From assembly GCA_016223135.1 (NCBI GenBank), contig JACRPQ010000005.1, forward strand, positions 302,873 to 366,872: DNA of 64,000 bases. The letters run 5' to 3'. Below are positions 10,072-20,150 of the stretch, in pieces. Made by a program: the position numbers and the translations under genes. This DNA comes from Chloroflexota bacterium (GTDB taxonomy: Bacteria > Chloroflexota > Anaerolineae > Anaerolineales > Villigracilaceae). The notes under the pieces were generated by a model that ran no database searches, was not told where the DNA came from, and saw nothing but the letters and a program-made list of their open reading frames with translations. How positions within the stretch are numbered: position 1 is the stretch's first letter; each line of letters begins with the position of its first letter.

Positions 10072-10644
10072 ATGCCTAAAAAAATGACTATCTCTTTCGC
10101 GGCGCTGGCAATGGGAGTGGTTCTTGTCATGGCTGTTGCTTTATTCATGTCCGAACCCGCCCACGCCCTGCCCGAATACGCCAACCGCACGGGCGAATCG
10201 TGCGCGACCTGCCACGTCAACCCTGGCGGCGGCGGACCGCGCACCATGCGCGGACTCATTTGGGCGGCGCGCGGCAAACCCGATGCCGTCCCTGAACTGC
10301 CGGGCGTGCTGCTCGCCCCCGGCGTGACAGATGGGGCGGAACTCTTTCAAATTGCCTGTGCATCCTGTCACGGCGTGAACGGCGAAGGCATGTTTGGCGC
10401 TCGGCTCGTCAACGGCGGGCTGAAGGAAGCCAAAATTCGCGGCAATGTTTTGCGCGGCAGACTGCAAAGCGGAATGCCGTCCTTTGAGGGCAAATTCACC
10501 AGCGCGCAGTTGCAGGCGTTGATTGAATTTGTCGTGGCGCTGGAAAACGGCGAAGTGACGCCCATCCCTGCTGCCATACCGTTGGAGCCACCGCAATTGC
10601 AGGGCGCGCCCCAATCCACGCCCGCCGCGCCCGGAGGAAACTAA
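10072..10644 (+). CDS. Exported c-type cytochrome (two CXXCH)
   Basis: CATCH and CASCH motifs, signal peptide. Confidence 0.88.
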   Translation: MPKKMTISFAALAMGVVLVMAVALFMSEPAHALPEYANRTGESCATCHVNPGGGGPRTMRGLIWAARGKPDAVPELPGVLLAPGVTDGAELFQIACASCHGVNGEGMFGARLVNGGLKEAKIRGNVLRGRLQSGMPSFEGKFTSAQLQALIEFVVALENGEVTPIPAAIPLEPPQLQGAPQSTPAAPGGN

Positions 10645-10646
10645 TC

Positions 10647-13010
10647 ATGGCTGAAAAAATCTCCCGCAGAAGTTTTCTAAAACTCTCCGCCGCCGCGGGC
10701 AGCGCTGTGCTGGCATGGGAAGCCATCCAAAACGCATTTGCTCCCGTCGAGGCGCAAGCCGCAGACGCCCACCTGGTCACTTCGGAAAATGACGTCATCG
10801 TCCCCGGCGTGTGTACGCTGTGTACCGCCGGCTGCGGCGTGCTGGCGCGGGTGGCGGATGGGCGCGTGGTCAAACTGGAAGGCAGCCCGATGCACCCGAT
10901 TAATCAGGGCGCGCTCTGCCCGAAGGGACAAGCCGCCCCCGAGTTGCTCTACAACCCCGACAGACTGACCAGCCCCCTGAAACGGGACCGGGCTACGGGT
11001 CAGACCGAAGCGATTTCGTGGGACGAAGCCGCCGCGCTCGTGGCGGAAAAACTCTCGGCGGCGCGCGATGCGGGTCATCCTGAATCGGTCGCTATGTTGT
11101 ACGGCAACACGCGCGGGCAGCAGCGTTCGTTCTTCTCGCGTTTCATGCAGGCGGTCGGCTCGCCCAATTTCGTCTCCAAAGAAAGCCTGAACGTTGCCGC
11201 CGCCAAACTGGGGATGCTGTTGACGCAAGGCATTTACGCCCTGCCCGTGTACGATTTGGAAAACTCGAATTACATCCTGTCTTTCGGCGCGAATTTGCTG
11301 GAAGCCGGCTGGAACCCGCAGCGCACGATTTCGGGCTGGACCTACGGACGGCGCGGACGCCCGACGCGCAACAAGATTGTCATCATTGACCCGCGTCAGG
11401 GCATTCACGGCGCGAAAGCCGACGAGTGGATTCCCATCAAGCCCGGAACCGACGCGGCGCTGGCGCTGGGCATGGCGTATGTCATTATCAAGTCCAATTT
11501 ATTCGACTCGGAATTTGTCCACGAATACAGTTTCGGCTTCGATGACTTTGCCGCCGACGGCAAGACGCACAAGGGCTTCAAGAATTTTGTGCTGGAAAAT
11601 TACGACCCGCAGAAGGTGGAGCAGATTACCGGCGTCCCCGCTACGACGATTGCGCGGCTGGCGGGCGAGTTTGCCACCAACAAACCTGCGGTGGCGATTT
11701 TGCCCGGCAAGGGCGGGCTGCTCAACGGCAGCATCGAAGGCGTGTACGCAGCGATGGCAGTTCACATGCTCAACGCGCTGGTCGGAAGCATCGAGACCAA
11801 AGGCGGCGTACTGACGCAACAATACTTCCCCCTGCCCGATTATCCCGCCCTGCCGTCTGATGCAGTGGCGAAGAAGGGTCTCGCCGCCGAGCGCGTGGAT
11901 GGGGCGGGGACTCTCTTCCCGCTGGCGCGGCACGCTTATCAAGCCGTCGCCGACCGCGTGCTGGAAGGCTATCCGCTGGAAGTTCTCTTCCTGTACGACG
12001 CAAACCCGGTGTATGAAGTCCCCGGCGGGGCGAAGTTTGTCGAAGCCTTCAAGAAGATTCCCTTCATCGTTTCGTTCTCGTCCTTCATGGACGAATCCGC
12101 CGAACACGCCGATTTGATTTTGCCCGAACCGACCTTTTTGGAACGCTGGGGCGATGACCACATCGAAGGGCTGGGCTATCCCGGCATTGCCCTGCGTCAG
12201 CCCGCCATTGCTCCGCTCTACGATACGATGGACGCCGCCGACTTCCTGTTGAAGGTCGCCGAAAAAATGGGCGGGACGCTCGCCAAAGCCTTCCCGTGGA
12301 AATCCTATCAGGAAGTTTTGCAATTCCGCCTGAAAGACATCGGCATGGATTGGGAGACGCTGAAAGAACTGGGCGTGTGGCTCGTCCCCGGTTACCGCTA
12401 CGCCAAACGCGGGGGGGAGCGCTGGGTGAACGAAATCATCGGGCGTGACCGCGCCAAATCGCCGCGCGACGGTCACTTCGACTTCTTCAGCCGCGAACTG
12501 TACGCGCTGCTGGGTAAGAAGAACAAAGCCGACCTGGCAAGCCTGGGCATTACCCAACTGGGCGATGGCGTTGCCCTGCCGCATCACGAAGAAGCCCCCG
12601 TCTTTGGCGACGGCGAACTGATGTTGAACGTCTTCACGCTCATGTCGTTGGGACCGAAAACCGAAGCCGCTAACATGCCCACCCTGATGGAAATCAGCGG
12701 CATGACGGTGGGCGAGACGTGGAACTCGTGGCTGGAGATGAACCCCGAAACGGCGCGCGAACTCGGACTGAAAGACAAGGACATGGTCTGGGTGGAAAGC
12801 CCCGCCGGGAAAGTCAAAACCAAACTGCGGCTGGTGAAAGCCCTGCGCCCGGACGTGGTCAACATCCCCTACAACTTCGGTCACACCGCCGTTGGGCGCT
12901 TCGCCAAAAATCGCGGCGTGAACGGACTGGAACTGCTCAATCCCGCCAGTGAGCCGCTTACCGGTTTGGCGGCGTTTACGAATACGAGAGTGAAAGTGAG
13001 CAAATCCTAA
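10647..13010 (+). CDS. TAT-exported MopB-family (molybdopterin oxidoreductase-like) catalytic subunit with N-terminal 4Fe-4S
   Basis: SRRSFLKLSAAAGS TAT signal; CTLCTAGCG...CPKGQA Fe-S ligands; MopB folds through C-terminus. Confidence 0.93.
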   Translation: MAEKISRRSFLKLSAAAGSAVLAWEAIQNAFAPVEAQAADAHLVTSENDVIVPGVCTLCTAGCGVLARVADGRVVKLEGSPMHPINQGALCPKGQAAPELLYNPDRLTSPLKRDRATGQTEAISWDEAAALVAEKLSAARDAGHPESVAMLYGNTRGQQRSFFSRFMQAVGSPNFVSKESLNVAAAKLGMLLTQGIYALPVYDLENSNYILSFGANLLEAGWNPQRTISGWTYGRRGRPTRNKIVIIDPRQGIHGAKADEWIPIKPGTDAALALGMAYVIIKSNLFDSEFVHEYSFGFDDFAADGKTHKGFKNFVLENYDPQKVEQITGVPATTIARLAGEFATNKPAVAILPGKGGLLNGSIEGVYAAMAVHMLNALVGSIETKGGVLTQQYFPLPDYPALPSDAVAKKGLAAERVDGAGTLFPLARHAYQAVADRVLEGYPLEVLFLYDANPVYEVPGGAKFVEAFKKIPFIVSFSSFMDESAEHADLILPEPTFLERWGDDHIEGLGYPGIALRQPAIAPLYDTMDAADFLLKVAEKMGGTLAKAFPWKSYQEVLQFRLKDIGMDWETLKELGVWLVPGYRYAKRGGERWVNEIIGRDRAKSPRDGHFDFFSRELYALLGKKNKADLASLGITQLGDGVALPHHEEAPVFGDGELMLNVFTLMSLGPKTEAANMPTLMEISGMTVGETWNSWLEMNPETARELGLKDKDMVWVESPAGKVKTKLRLVKALRPDVVNIPYNFGHTAVGRFAKNRGVNGLELLNPASEPLTGLAAFTNTRVKVSKS

Positions 13011-13034
13011 AGGTTTTGAAAACCTTTAGGATTT
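13002..13034. repeat. 33-nt near-perfect palindrome AAATCCTAAAGGTTTT-G-AAAACCTTTAGGATTT at gene junction
   Basis: 16-bp perfect arms read directly. Confidence 0.85.
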
Positions 13035-13047
13035 AGGAGAAACCAAC

Positions 13048-13776
13048 ATGCCAAAATGGTCCATGGTCATTGATTTGGATAAATGCGTCGCCTGCCAGGC
13101 ATGCAGTGTGGCGTGCCGCATCGAGAACAACACCCCGGTCGTCCCCCCCGAAGAAGCGGAACTGGGACGCGCCATGCGCTGGAACGATGTCTTCCCCATG
13201 CCGATCAATCCCACCGAAGAGACGGGCGAATATCCCAAAGTCAAAACACAGTATATGACTCGTCCGTGTATGCACTGCGAAAATCCGCCCTGCATCAAAG
13301 TCTGCCCCGTCGGGGCGACCTTCATCAACGAGGAAGGCATCGTCGAGCAGAACTATGCCCGCTGTATCGGCTGCCGCTTCTGCACGGTGGGCTGTCCCTA
13401 CGGCGTGCGCTACTTCAACTGGTACAAACCCGAATGGGAAGCGCCGCTCGCCGAACATCTCAACCCCGACCGCGTGGAAGGCAACGGCGTGCTGGAAGGT
13501 CCCGCCGAGCGTCCGCTGGGCGTGGTGGAAAAATGCACCTACTGCATCCACCGCCTGCACAAAGCCCGCGCCCAGGCAGAAGCCGAAGGGCGCGACTTCC
13601 GCGCCGATGAGTACGTTCCCGCCTGCGTGCAGACCTGCACCGGCAAGGCGCGTTTCTTCGGCGATTTGGACGACCCGAACAGCACGGTCACGCAACTCGC
13701 AATGAGTTCGCGTTCCTTCCGCCTGCTGGAGGATCTCGGTACGCATCCAAAAACGATTTACCTGCGGGAGGGCTAA
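13048..13776 (+). CDS. NrfC/PsrB-like 4Fe-4S ferredoxin subunit
   Basis: DLDKCVACQACSVACRIENN, CMHCENPPCIKVCPVGA, CIGCRFCTVGCPYGVR. Confidence 0.95.
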   Translation: MPKWSMVIDLDKCVACQACSVACRIENNTPVVPPEEAELGRAMRWNDVFPMPINPTEETGEYPKVKTQYMTRPCMHCENPPCIKVCPVGATFINEEGIVEQNYARCIGCRFCTVGCPYGVRYFNWYKPEWEAPLAEHLNPDRVEGNGVLEGPAERPLGVVEKCTYCIHRLHKARAQAEAEGRDFRADEYVPACVQTCTGKARFFGDLDDPNSTVTQLAMSSRSFRLLEDLGTHPKTIYLREG

Positions 13777-13779
13777 GCC

Positions 13780-15345
13780 ATGTTACGCGTATCCCCCGAA
13801 CTCAAACAAAAACTGATTGACCCGCTCTTTACGCCGCTCGACCGCAACTTCAAACTCTCGGCGGGCGTGCTGCTGGCGCTGATTGGCTGGGGCGCGGTCA
13901 TGTACATCCGCCAGGTCTTTCTCGGCTTGGGCGTGACGGGCATGGGACGCCCGGTGTACTGGAGCCTCTACATTGTGGACTTCGTCTTCTTCATCGGCAT
14001 CAGCCACGCTGGGACGTTGATCTCCGCCATCCTGCGCGTCACCGGCGCGGAGTGGCGCCGCCCCATCACCCGCGTCGCCGAAGCGATTACCACCTTCGCG
14101 CTCATCGTCGGCTCGCTGCAAATCCTGATTGACATGGGGCGCATTGACCGCCTGCCCTTCACTTTCATCTTCGGGCGGCTGCAATCGCCCATCATGTGGG
14201 ACATCATCTCGGTCACGCTCTACCTGCTCGGCTCGGTGACGTACCTGTACCTGCCGCTCATGCCCGACCTCGCCATCATCCGCGACAACTTGCCGCCCGG
14301 CGTCCCCGAATGGCGGCGCAAACTGTACGAGATTCTCTCGCTCGGCTGGCGCGGCACGCGCGAACAATGGGTGCGGCTGGAAAAGGCGATTGCAACGATG
14401 GCGGTCATCATCATCCCCATCGCCGTTTCGGTGCATAGCATCATCTCCTGGATTTTGGCGACCACGCTCCAACCCGGCTGGCATTCCACTATCTTTGGAC
14501 CCTACTTCGTCATCGGCGCGATTTTCTCTGGCATCGGCGCGCTGTTCATCGCCATGACTGTCATCCGCAAACTGCTCGGACTGGAAAAGTACATCGCCGA
14601 AAAGCAGTACCGCAACCTGGGCTTCATCTTCATCACCATGAACGCGGTCTGGTTCTACTTCACCTTTGCGGAAAATCTCGGCATCGCCACCGGGCAACAG
14701 ACTTACGAAATGCCGATTTTGGCGACCAAACTGTGGGGCGAGTTCGCTCCGTCCTTCTGGTTGATGGTCGCCTGCATGGCGGTTGCCTTCTGGATTCTGG
14801 TCGTGCCGCAGTTATTGCCAAAGCCCAAACCTGCTATGAAACCCATCCCCATTTTCAGCCGCCGCTTTGCCACCGCTACTGCCGGTGCGATGACGCTCTT
14901 TGCCGCCCTGTTGGTTGTTTCCAATTTCGTTAGCGTTCCCGTCGCCGCCATTTCCGGAGAGCCCATCGCCTCCACCATCCTATGGACGCTTCTCATCGTG
15001 AACGCCATTCTTTTCCTGCTGAGCGTCAGCCAATGGCTCAAGGCGCATCCCGTTTCAGCGACGGTCATCGCTTCGGTGTTCGTCGTCGTTGGCATGTGGC
15101 TGGAACGCTGGAACATCATCATCCCCACCGTCACTCATCCCATGCTGGTTCGCTACGCCGCGTACACGCCCACCTTGACGGAGATTTCCATCGCCGTCGC
15201 TTCGTTCGCGGGCTTTACCTTCATGTTCCTGGTCTTCTTCAAACTCTTCCCCGCCATTTCCATCTGGGAATTGGTGGAAGGGCAGGTGTTGGAAGAAGCC
15301 CAAGCCAAAGTGACGATTGCCCATCCCGAAATTTCCGGTGACTGA
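13780..15345 (+). CDS. NrfD/PsrC-like integral membrane subunit
   Basis: Multi-TM protein directly following the Fe-S subunit; NrfD-like sequence. Confidence 0.93.
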   Translation: MLRVSPELKQKLIDPLFTPLDRNFKLSAGVLLALIGWGAVMYIRQVFLGLGVTGMGRPVYWSLYIVDFVFFIGISHAGTLISAILRVTGAEWRRPITRVAEAITTFALIVGSLQILIDMGRIDRLPFTFIFGRLQSPIMWDIISVTLYLLGSVTYLYLPLMPDLAIIRDNLPPGVPEWRRKLYEILSLGWRGTREQWVRLEKAIATMAVIIIPIAVSVHSIISWILATTLQPGWHSTIFGPYFVIGAIFSGIGALFIAMTVIRKLLGLEKYIAEKQYRNLGFIFITMNAVWFYFTFAENLGIATGQQTYEMPILATKLWGEFAPSFWLMVACMAVAFWILVVPQLLPKPKPAMKPIPIFSRRFATATAGAMTLFAALLVVSNFVSVPVAAISGEPIASTILWTLLIVNAILFLLSVSQWLKAHPVSATVIASVFVVVGMWLERWNIIIPTVTHPMLVRYAAYTPTLTEISIAVASFAGFTFMFLVFFKLFPAISIWELVEGQVLEEAQAKVTIAHPEISGD

Positions 15346-15722
15346 TGAACCTGCCCGCCGTCCCCAACGCTGATTTGTGTACGATGTGCGGATTCTGCGC
15401 CCAAGCCTGTCCGCCGCACGCCCTACGCTGGGTGGAAAATCCGCGCGAGACGAGGCTGGTCCTCGCCCCGGCGGATTGTGATGGCTGCGGCAAGTGCGTG
15501 CAGGTGTGTGAGTTTAAGGCGATGACGCTTGTGCCCGCTCCTTCCCCCGCCGGGTCAAGCGTTGGAGATGAGGGCGCTGTCATCCTGTGCAGTTCGCCGG
15601 TTGTCCCGTGCCGAAACTGCGGCGCGCCGATTGCCAGCAAAGCGGAACTGGCTTACATCGTCCGTCAGATCGGCGAAGCGAAATGGCAGAATTATTGTCT
15701 CGATTGTCGTGGCATTGCGTAG
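15345..15722 (+). CDS. 4Fe-4S dicluster ferredoxin-like protein
   Basis: CTMCGFCAQACP and CDGCGKCVQVCE. Confidence 0.88.
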   Translation: MNLPAVPNADLCTMCGFCAQACPPHALRWVENPRETRLVLAPADCDGCGKCVQVCEFKAMTLVPAPSPAGSSVGDEGAVILCSSPVVPCRNCGAPIASKAELAYIVRQIGEAKWQNYCLDCRGIA

Positions 15723-15770
15723 CGCGGAATTCATTCCGCAAAGTAGAAGACGGAATAAATTCCGTACTAC
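15719..15770. repeat. Two-hairpin intergenic element (GCGGAATTCATTCCGC; CGGAATAAATTCCG; GTAG/CTAC ends)
   Basis: Palindromes read directly. Confidence 0.65.
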
Positions 15771-15782
15771 AAGGAGAACCCT

Positions 15783-16025
15783 ATGAACTTTCCAATGGAA
15801 TATCCCATCTTTCAATTTTTTCACTGGCTGGTAAACACCCCCGGCGTGGGCAGCGCCTTTGCCGCCGCGGCGGGGATTGGCTCAATTACGGCTTATTTCC
15901 TCACCTTGCGCCACATCCGCGCCGCCAAAGATGAACGCGACGTAACTTACGCCTATCCCACCCCGGCGCTGCACGAACACGAAGAGGAAGAATCGTCTGT
16001 CAGTGATAGACCATCTCCCTTTTGA
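15783..16025 (+). CDS. Small single-TM hypothetical protein of the respiratory operon
   Basis: ORF with upstream AAGGAG; paralogous relic at 49688-49777. Confidence 0.7.
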   Translation: MNFPMEYPIFQFFHWLVNTPGVGSAFAAAAGIGSITAYFLTLRHIRAAKDERDVTYAYPTPALHEHEEEESSVSDRPSPF

Positions 16026-16052
16026 GAAGGAAGCGCCCCATGGATATTCGGG

Positions 16053-16083
16053 ACAAGGTCGTGCAATGAGCGCGACCTTGTTT
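16053..16083. terminator. Hairpin ACAAGGTCG...CGACCTTGT followed by T-rich sequence
   Basis: Inverted repeat after operon end. Confidence 0.65.
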
Positions 16084-16532
16084 GTTTACGCCACAGAATT
16101 CACAGCGTTTCACAAATTTGGCGCTTAAACTCCATGATATGGCTTTCTCAAAGTCTGGATGCGAGCCTTCTTTAGTACACGGATTTCGCGGAATGAGCGA
16201 ATTTCTTTCCGCTTTTCACGGAGAATTCCGTATCGTCTGTGCGATCCGTGTACAAAAATTGATTCCGACGAGCGATAATGAGAAAGCCATAAACTCCATG
16301 ACCATTGGCGTTGTTTGTATTTAGTGCAGAACTGCGGAAGGAGGAATATAATATAACCATAGTTACGCATTCCATCCCGGTGGGAAATTAAAAAGTATTC
16401 CACCTGGGTGGACCAATCGCCAAAAGATAGTGAAGAAAAAACCCCTGCCTTTTCTAAACTTGAGAGCGTTATCTCCTGGCATGTCCATTGCTGCTCCCTG
16501 CGCTTTCTGTTTACATTTTTCGGAGCCTTGCC

Positions 16533-19500
16533 ATGCGTAAAATCCACCTGAGCTGGAAAGACCTGTTTTTCAACCTCGCCCTCGCCCTGCTTTACTTCGG
16601 CGTGGCGAAAATGGGACTGCTCTTCGGTTTCTCCAAGGAGCCCATCCTGTCCCACTGGTCATTGAGCGGATTGGCGCTCGCCGCCCTGCTCATTTGGGGC
16701 TACCGCCTGACGCCGGCGGTGTTCCTGGGCGCGCTGGCAACCTATCTGAGCGCCGGCGTTCCCTGGGGGAGCGCGCTGCTCATCGGCGTGGGGGAAACCC
16801 TTGAGGCGGTTATTGCCTTTTACTGCTTGCGCCGCACCCGCTTCGACCGCCGCATGTCCCGCCTGCGGGATTTATGGCTGCTGATTACTTTTGGCGTCCT
16901 GCTCGGACCGCTGATCGCAACCACTGTCAGCGTGACCGCCTTTGCCCTGAGCGGATTGACCCTCCCAGCCTCCTCCAGCGTTTGGTGGACTTGGTGGCTG
17001 AGCGACGCCGGCAGCGTCCTGGTTCTCACCCCTCCTCTGCTGATGGTGGTTCTCAACCAGCGCCAGACGCGAGGTGAGCGTATAGAGACGGCGGGGGTTC
17101 TTCTATTCCTGTTGGCATCCTCGGTTCTCGTATTTTGGGACCCGTTTCCAAAGATTATCCCGCTTGTCAGTTGGGGCTATTTGGTTTTCCCGGCGCTGTT
17201 ATACAGCGGGCTGCGCACCGGCATGTACGGCGCGGCGCTGAGCGTGTCCCTCTTGAGCATCAGCGCCGCCATTGCCACGGCGTTGGGGCTTGGTCCTATT
17301 GCACGCTACGAGCCCGATTTGAACCTGTGGCAACTTGACATTTACATGGGGGTGGCTGCCATCACCGCCTATGGCTTCGCCCTTGCCGTTGATGAGCGCC
17401 GTCAGACGGAAGAAAAATTGAAAGAGAGCGAGCAAAGGTATTCTCTTTTGTTCAGCAAATCCGCCGTCCCCACCGTTTTGTTGAAACTGCCCGAGTTCAT
17501 CATCACGGATGTCAATGAAGCCGTCGAGAAACTGCTCGGCTTTACTAAGCAGGAAATGCTCGACAAGACCGCGATGGAGATGGACATCATCCCGCCTGAA
17601 GCGCTGGCGCAATTCATAAAAAACTTTGAGAAACAAGGCTCGCTGAGCGGCAGTGAAATGCACATTCGCACCAAGTCCGATGGGGAGCGTTTCGTTATTG
17701 CCAATACTTACCCGCTGGAGATACGCGGACAGCGATACGCGCTGGCCACGATGCAAGACATCACCGAGCGCAAGCGGGCAGAGGAGAAACTCCACAACCT
17801 GCTGGAAGAGCGCAAGACCCACATCGAGGAACTTCAAAATCAGCGCCAAGCCCTCGAAGCGGCGCAACATCGTTACGAGGAACTGTTCGAGTTTGCGCCG
17901 GATGGTTACCTGGTGACAAACAGCGCTGGCATCATCGAACATGCAAACCGGGCGGCGGTCGCCATGCTGGGTACACCCTGGCTCGACCTGATCGGCAAAC
18001 CCCTTGCGGTCTACCTCATAAAAGACGATAGACAACGCCGCGAGTTCTACGCCCACCTGACAAATCTGAAGAAAGGGCAGCAGAACACACAACAATGGGA
18101 GGCGATGCTCAAGCCCCAGGGCGGTCAGCCAGCCTTCCCAGCGGCTATCACCATTGCCCCCGCTTACGACTCCCAAGGCGTGCTGACGGGCATTCGCTGG
18201 TCGCTGCGCGACATTACTGAGCGCAAACAGGCGGAAAAGGCGTTGATAGAAAACGAAAAAATTTTCCGCCTCATCGCCAACAATTCCCCGGATATCATCT
18301 TTTCTCAGAATGTTGATCTTATCTATGATCGCATCATCAACCCTGCTCCCCCACTGACACCAGAGGATGTTGTTGGAAAAACGGACTTCGACCTCCTGCC
18401 ACAACCACAGGCGCAGCTCCTGACGGAATTAAAACGCAAGGTGATCACCACTGGCGAAGGAATTCATGAAGAGTTGCTTCTCTCGCCCGGGGGAATTCAA
18501 CGCTGGTATGACGTTGTTTACAATCCTGTATACGACGAGAACGGTCAGATTGTTGGCATCATCAGTTACTCCCGCGACATCACCGAGCGCAAACGCGCCG
18601 AAGAGGCTCTGCGGCGCAGCGAGGCACTATTGCTCCAAACGGGTAAGATGGCAAAAGTTGGCGGATGGGAACTTGATTTACAAACGATGACGCTAAGTTG
18701 GTCAGCGGAGACATACCGCATTCACGAAGTGGACCCGTCGCTCAAACCCGACCTGGAAAACGCGATTAACTTTTACGCGCCCGAAGCGCGCCCGATCATC
18801 ACCGAGGCAGTGCGGCAAGCCGTGGAAGAAGGCAAGGCATACGATCTGGAACTACCGTTCATCACCGCCAAAGGCAATCGTATCTGGATACGCACGATGG
18901 GAGAAGCGGAGTTCCAAAACGGGAAGTGCGTGCGACTTTTTGGTACTTTCCAAGATATCACCGAACGCAAGCGCCTCGATGCAGACCGCCTCGCCCGCGA
19001 GCTTGCCGAGCGCGCCAGCCAAGCCAAGAGCGAATTCCTCTCGCGCATGAGCCACGAACTGCGCACCCCGCTCAATTCCATTTTGGGATTTGCCCAACTT
19101 CTGGAGATGGACAAATTGAATCCCGACCAGTCGGAAAACGTCCATCAAATCATCAAATCGGGGCGTCATCTGCTTGACTTGGTTAACGAAGTGCTGGACA
19201 TTGCCCGCATCGAAGCGGGCCGTCTCACCACATCTCCGGAACCGGTGCATGTGGAGACGGCTGTGCGGGAGGCGCTGGAACTCATCCGCCCGCTGGCAGA
19301 TCAACGCGGCATTTCCATTCAGGTCAAGGTGCCATCCGCCGAGAATGTCTTCGTCACCGCCGACGTTCAGCGCCTGAAGCAGGTGCTGCTCAATCTGCTT
19401 TCCAATGCGGTCAAATTCAATCGTCCGGGCGGCGAGATCCATATCACCGCCAGCCTGTTGGTGGACGGCTTTCTGCACCTGGCAGTGCACGATACGGGCG

Positions 19501-20132
19501 AGGGCATCCCGCCCGACAAAATGGACCGCCTCTTCATCCCCTTTGAACGCCTCAAACTGGACCCGGAACGAGTCGAGGGAACCGGTCTTGGCTTGGCGCT
19601 CAGCAAAGGGCTGGTGGAGGCGATGGGCGGGCGCATGGGCGCACAGAGCGTGCTCGGCGAGGGCAGCACTTTCTGGTTTGACCTGCCGTTGACCAGCGAA
19701 CAAAAGGAGGTCGTCCTCATGGCTGAAGTGGATGATTATCTCAAGATAACCCCCTCAAGCAGTAATGGCTTGATCCTGTACGTGGAAGACAATCTTTCCA
19801 ACGTCAAACTGGTGGAAAAGATTATTGCCCGCCTGCCCGGCGTGGAACTGCTCACTGCCATGCAGGGACGGCTCACACTCGACCTGGCGCGCGCCAACCA
19901 CCCCGCCCTCATCCTGCTCGATATCCACCTGCCCGACATCGGCGGCGGCGAGGTGCTCCGCGCCCTGCGCGCCGACCCGCAAACCGCAGATATCCCTGTA
20001 GTGGTGATGAGCGCCGACGCCACTCATGCCCAGATCGAGCGCATGCTTGCCGCCGGCGCCAACGCCTATCTGACCAAACCCATTGACGTGCGCCAGTTCC
20101 TGGATGTTGTTGGCAGGATTCTTGGCAGTTAA
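16533..20132 (+). CDS. MASE1-PAS(x3-4)-histidine kinase-receiver hybrid sensor kinase
   Basis: MASE1-like TM N-terminus, repeated DITERK(R/Q) PAS/PAC ends, FLSRMSHELRTPLNSILGF, C-terminal receiver. Confidence 0.93.
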   Translation: MRKIHLSWKDLFFNLALALLYFGVAKMGLLFGFSKEPILSHWSLSGLALAALLIWGYRLTPAVFLGALATYLSAGVPWGSALLIGVGETLEAVIAFYCLRRTRFDRRMSRLRDLWLLITFGVLLGPLIATTVSVTAFALSGLTLPASSSVWWTWWLSDAGSVLVLTPPLLMVVLNQRQTRGERIETAGVLLFLLASSVLVFWDPFPKIIPLVSWGYLVFPALLYSGLRTGMYGAALSVSLLSISAAIATALGLGPIARYEPDLNLWQLDIYMGVAAITAYGFALAVDERRQTEEKLKESEQRYSLLFSKSAVPTVLLKLPEFIITDVNEAVEKLLGFTKQEMLDKTAMEMDIIPPEALAQFIKNFEKQGSLSGSEMHIRTKSDGERFVIANTYPLEIRGQRYALATMQDITERKRAEEKLHNLLEERKTHIEELQNQRQALEAAQHRYEELFEFAPDGYLVTNSAGIIEHANRAAVAMLGTPWLDLIGKPLAVYLIKDDRQRREFYAHLTNLKKGQQNTQQWEAMLKPQGGQPAFPAAITIAPAYDSQGVLTGIRWSLRDITERKQAEKALIENEKIFRLIANNSPDIIFSQNVDLIYDRIINPAPPLTPEDVVGKTDFDLLPQPQAQLLTELKRKVITTGEGIHEELLLSPGGIQRWYDVVYNPVYDENGQIVGIISYSRDITERKRAEEALRRSEALLLQTGKMAKVGGWELDLQTMTLSWSAETYRIHEVDPSLKPDLENAINFYAPEARPIITEAVRQAVEEGKAYDLELPFITAKGNRIWIRTMGEAEFQNGKCVRLFGTFQDITERKRLDADRLARELAERASQAKSEFLSRMSHELRTPLNSILGFAQLLEMDKLNPDQSENVHQIIKSGRHLLDLVNEVLDIARIEAGRLTTSPEPVHVETAVREALELIRPLADQRGISIQVKVPSAENVFVTADVQRLKQVLLNLLSNAVKFNRPGGEIHITASLLVDGFLHLAVHDTGEGIPPDKMDRLFIPFERLKLDPERVEGTGLGLALSKGLVEAMGGRMGAQSVLGEGSTFWFDLPLTSEQKEVVLMAEVDDYLKITPSSSNGLILYVEDNLSNVKLVEKIIARLPGVELLTAMQGRLTLDLARANHPALILLDIHLPDIGGGEVLRALRADPQTADIPVVVMSADATHAQIERMLAAGANAYLTKPIDVRQFLDVVGRILGS

Positions 20133-20150
20133 TTGATCGTCGGGAGGAAT

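Noticed and set aside
11499-12884. 461-aa minus-strand ORF antisense to the MopB subunit
   Set aside because: Shadow ORF; the plus strand has strong family motifs throughout.
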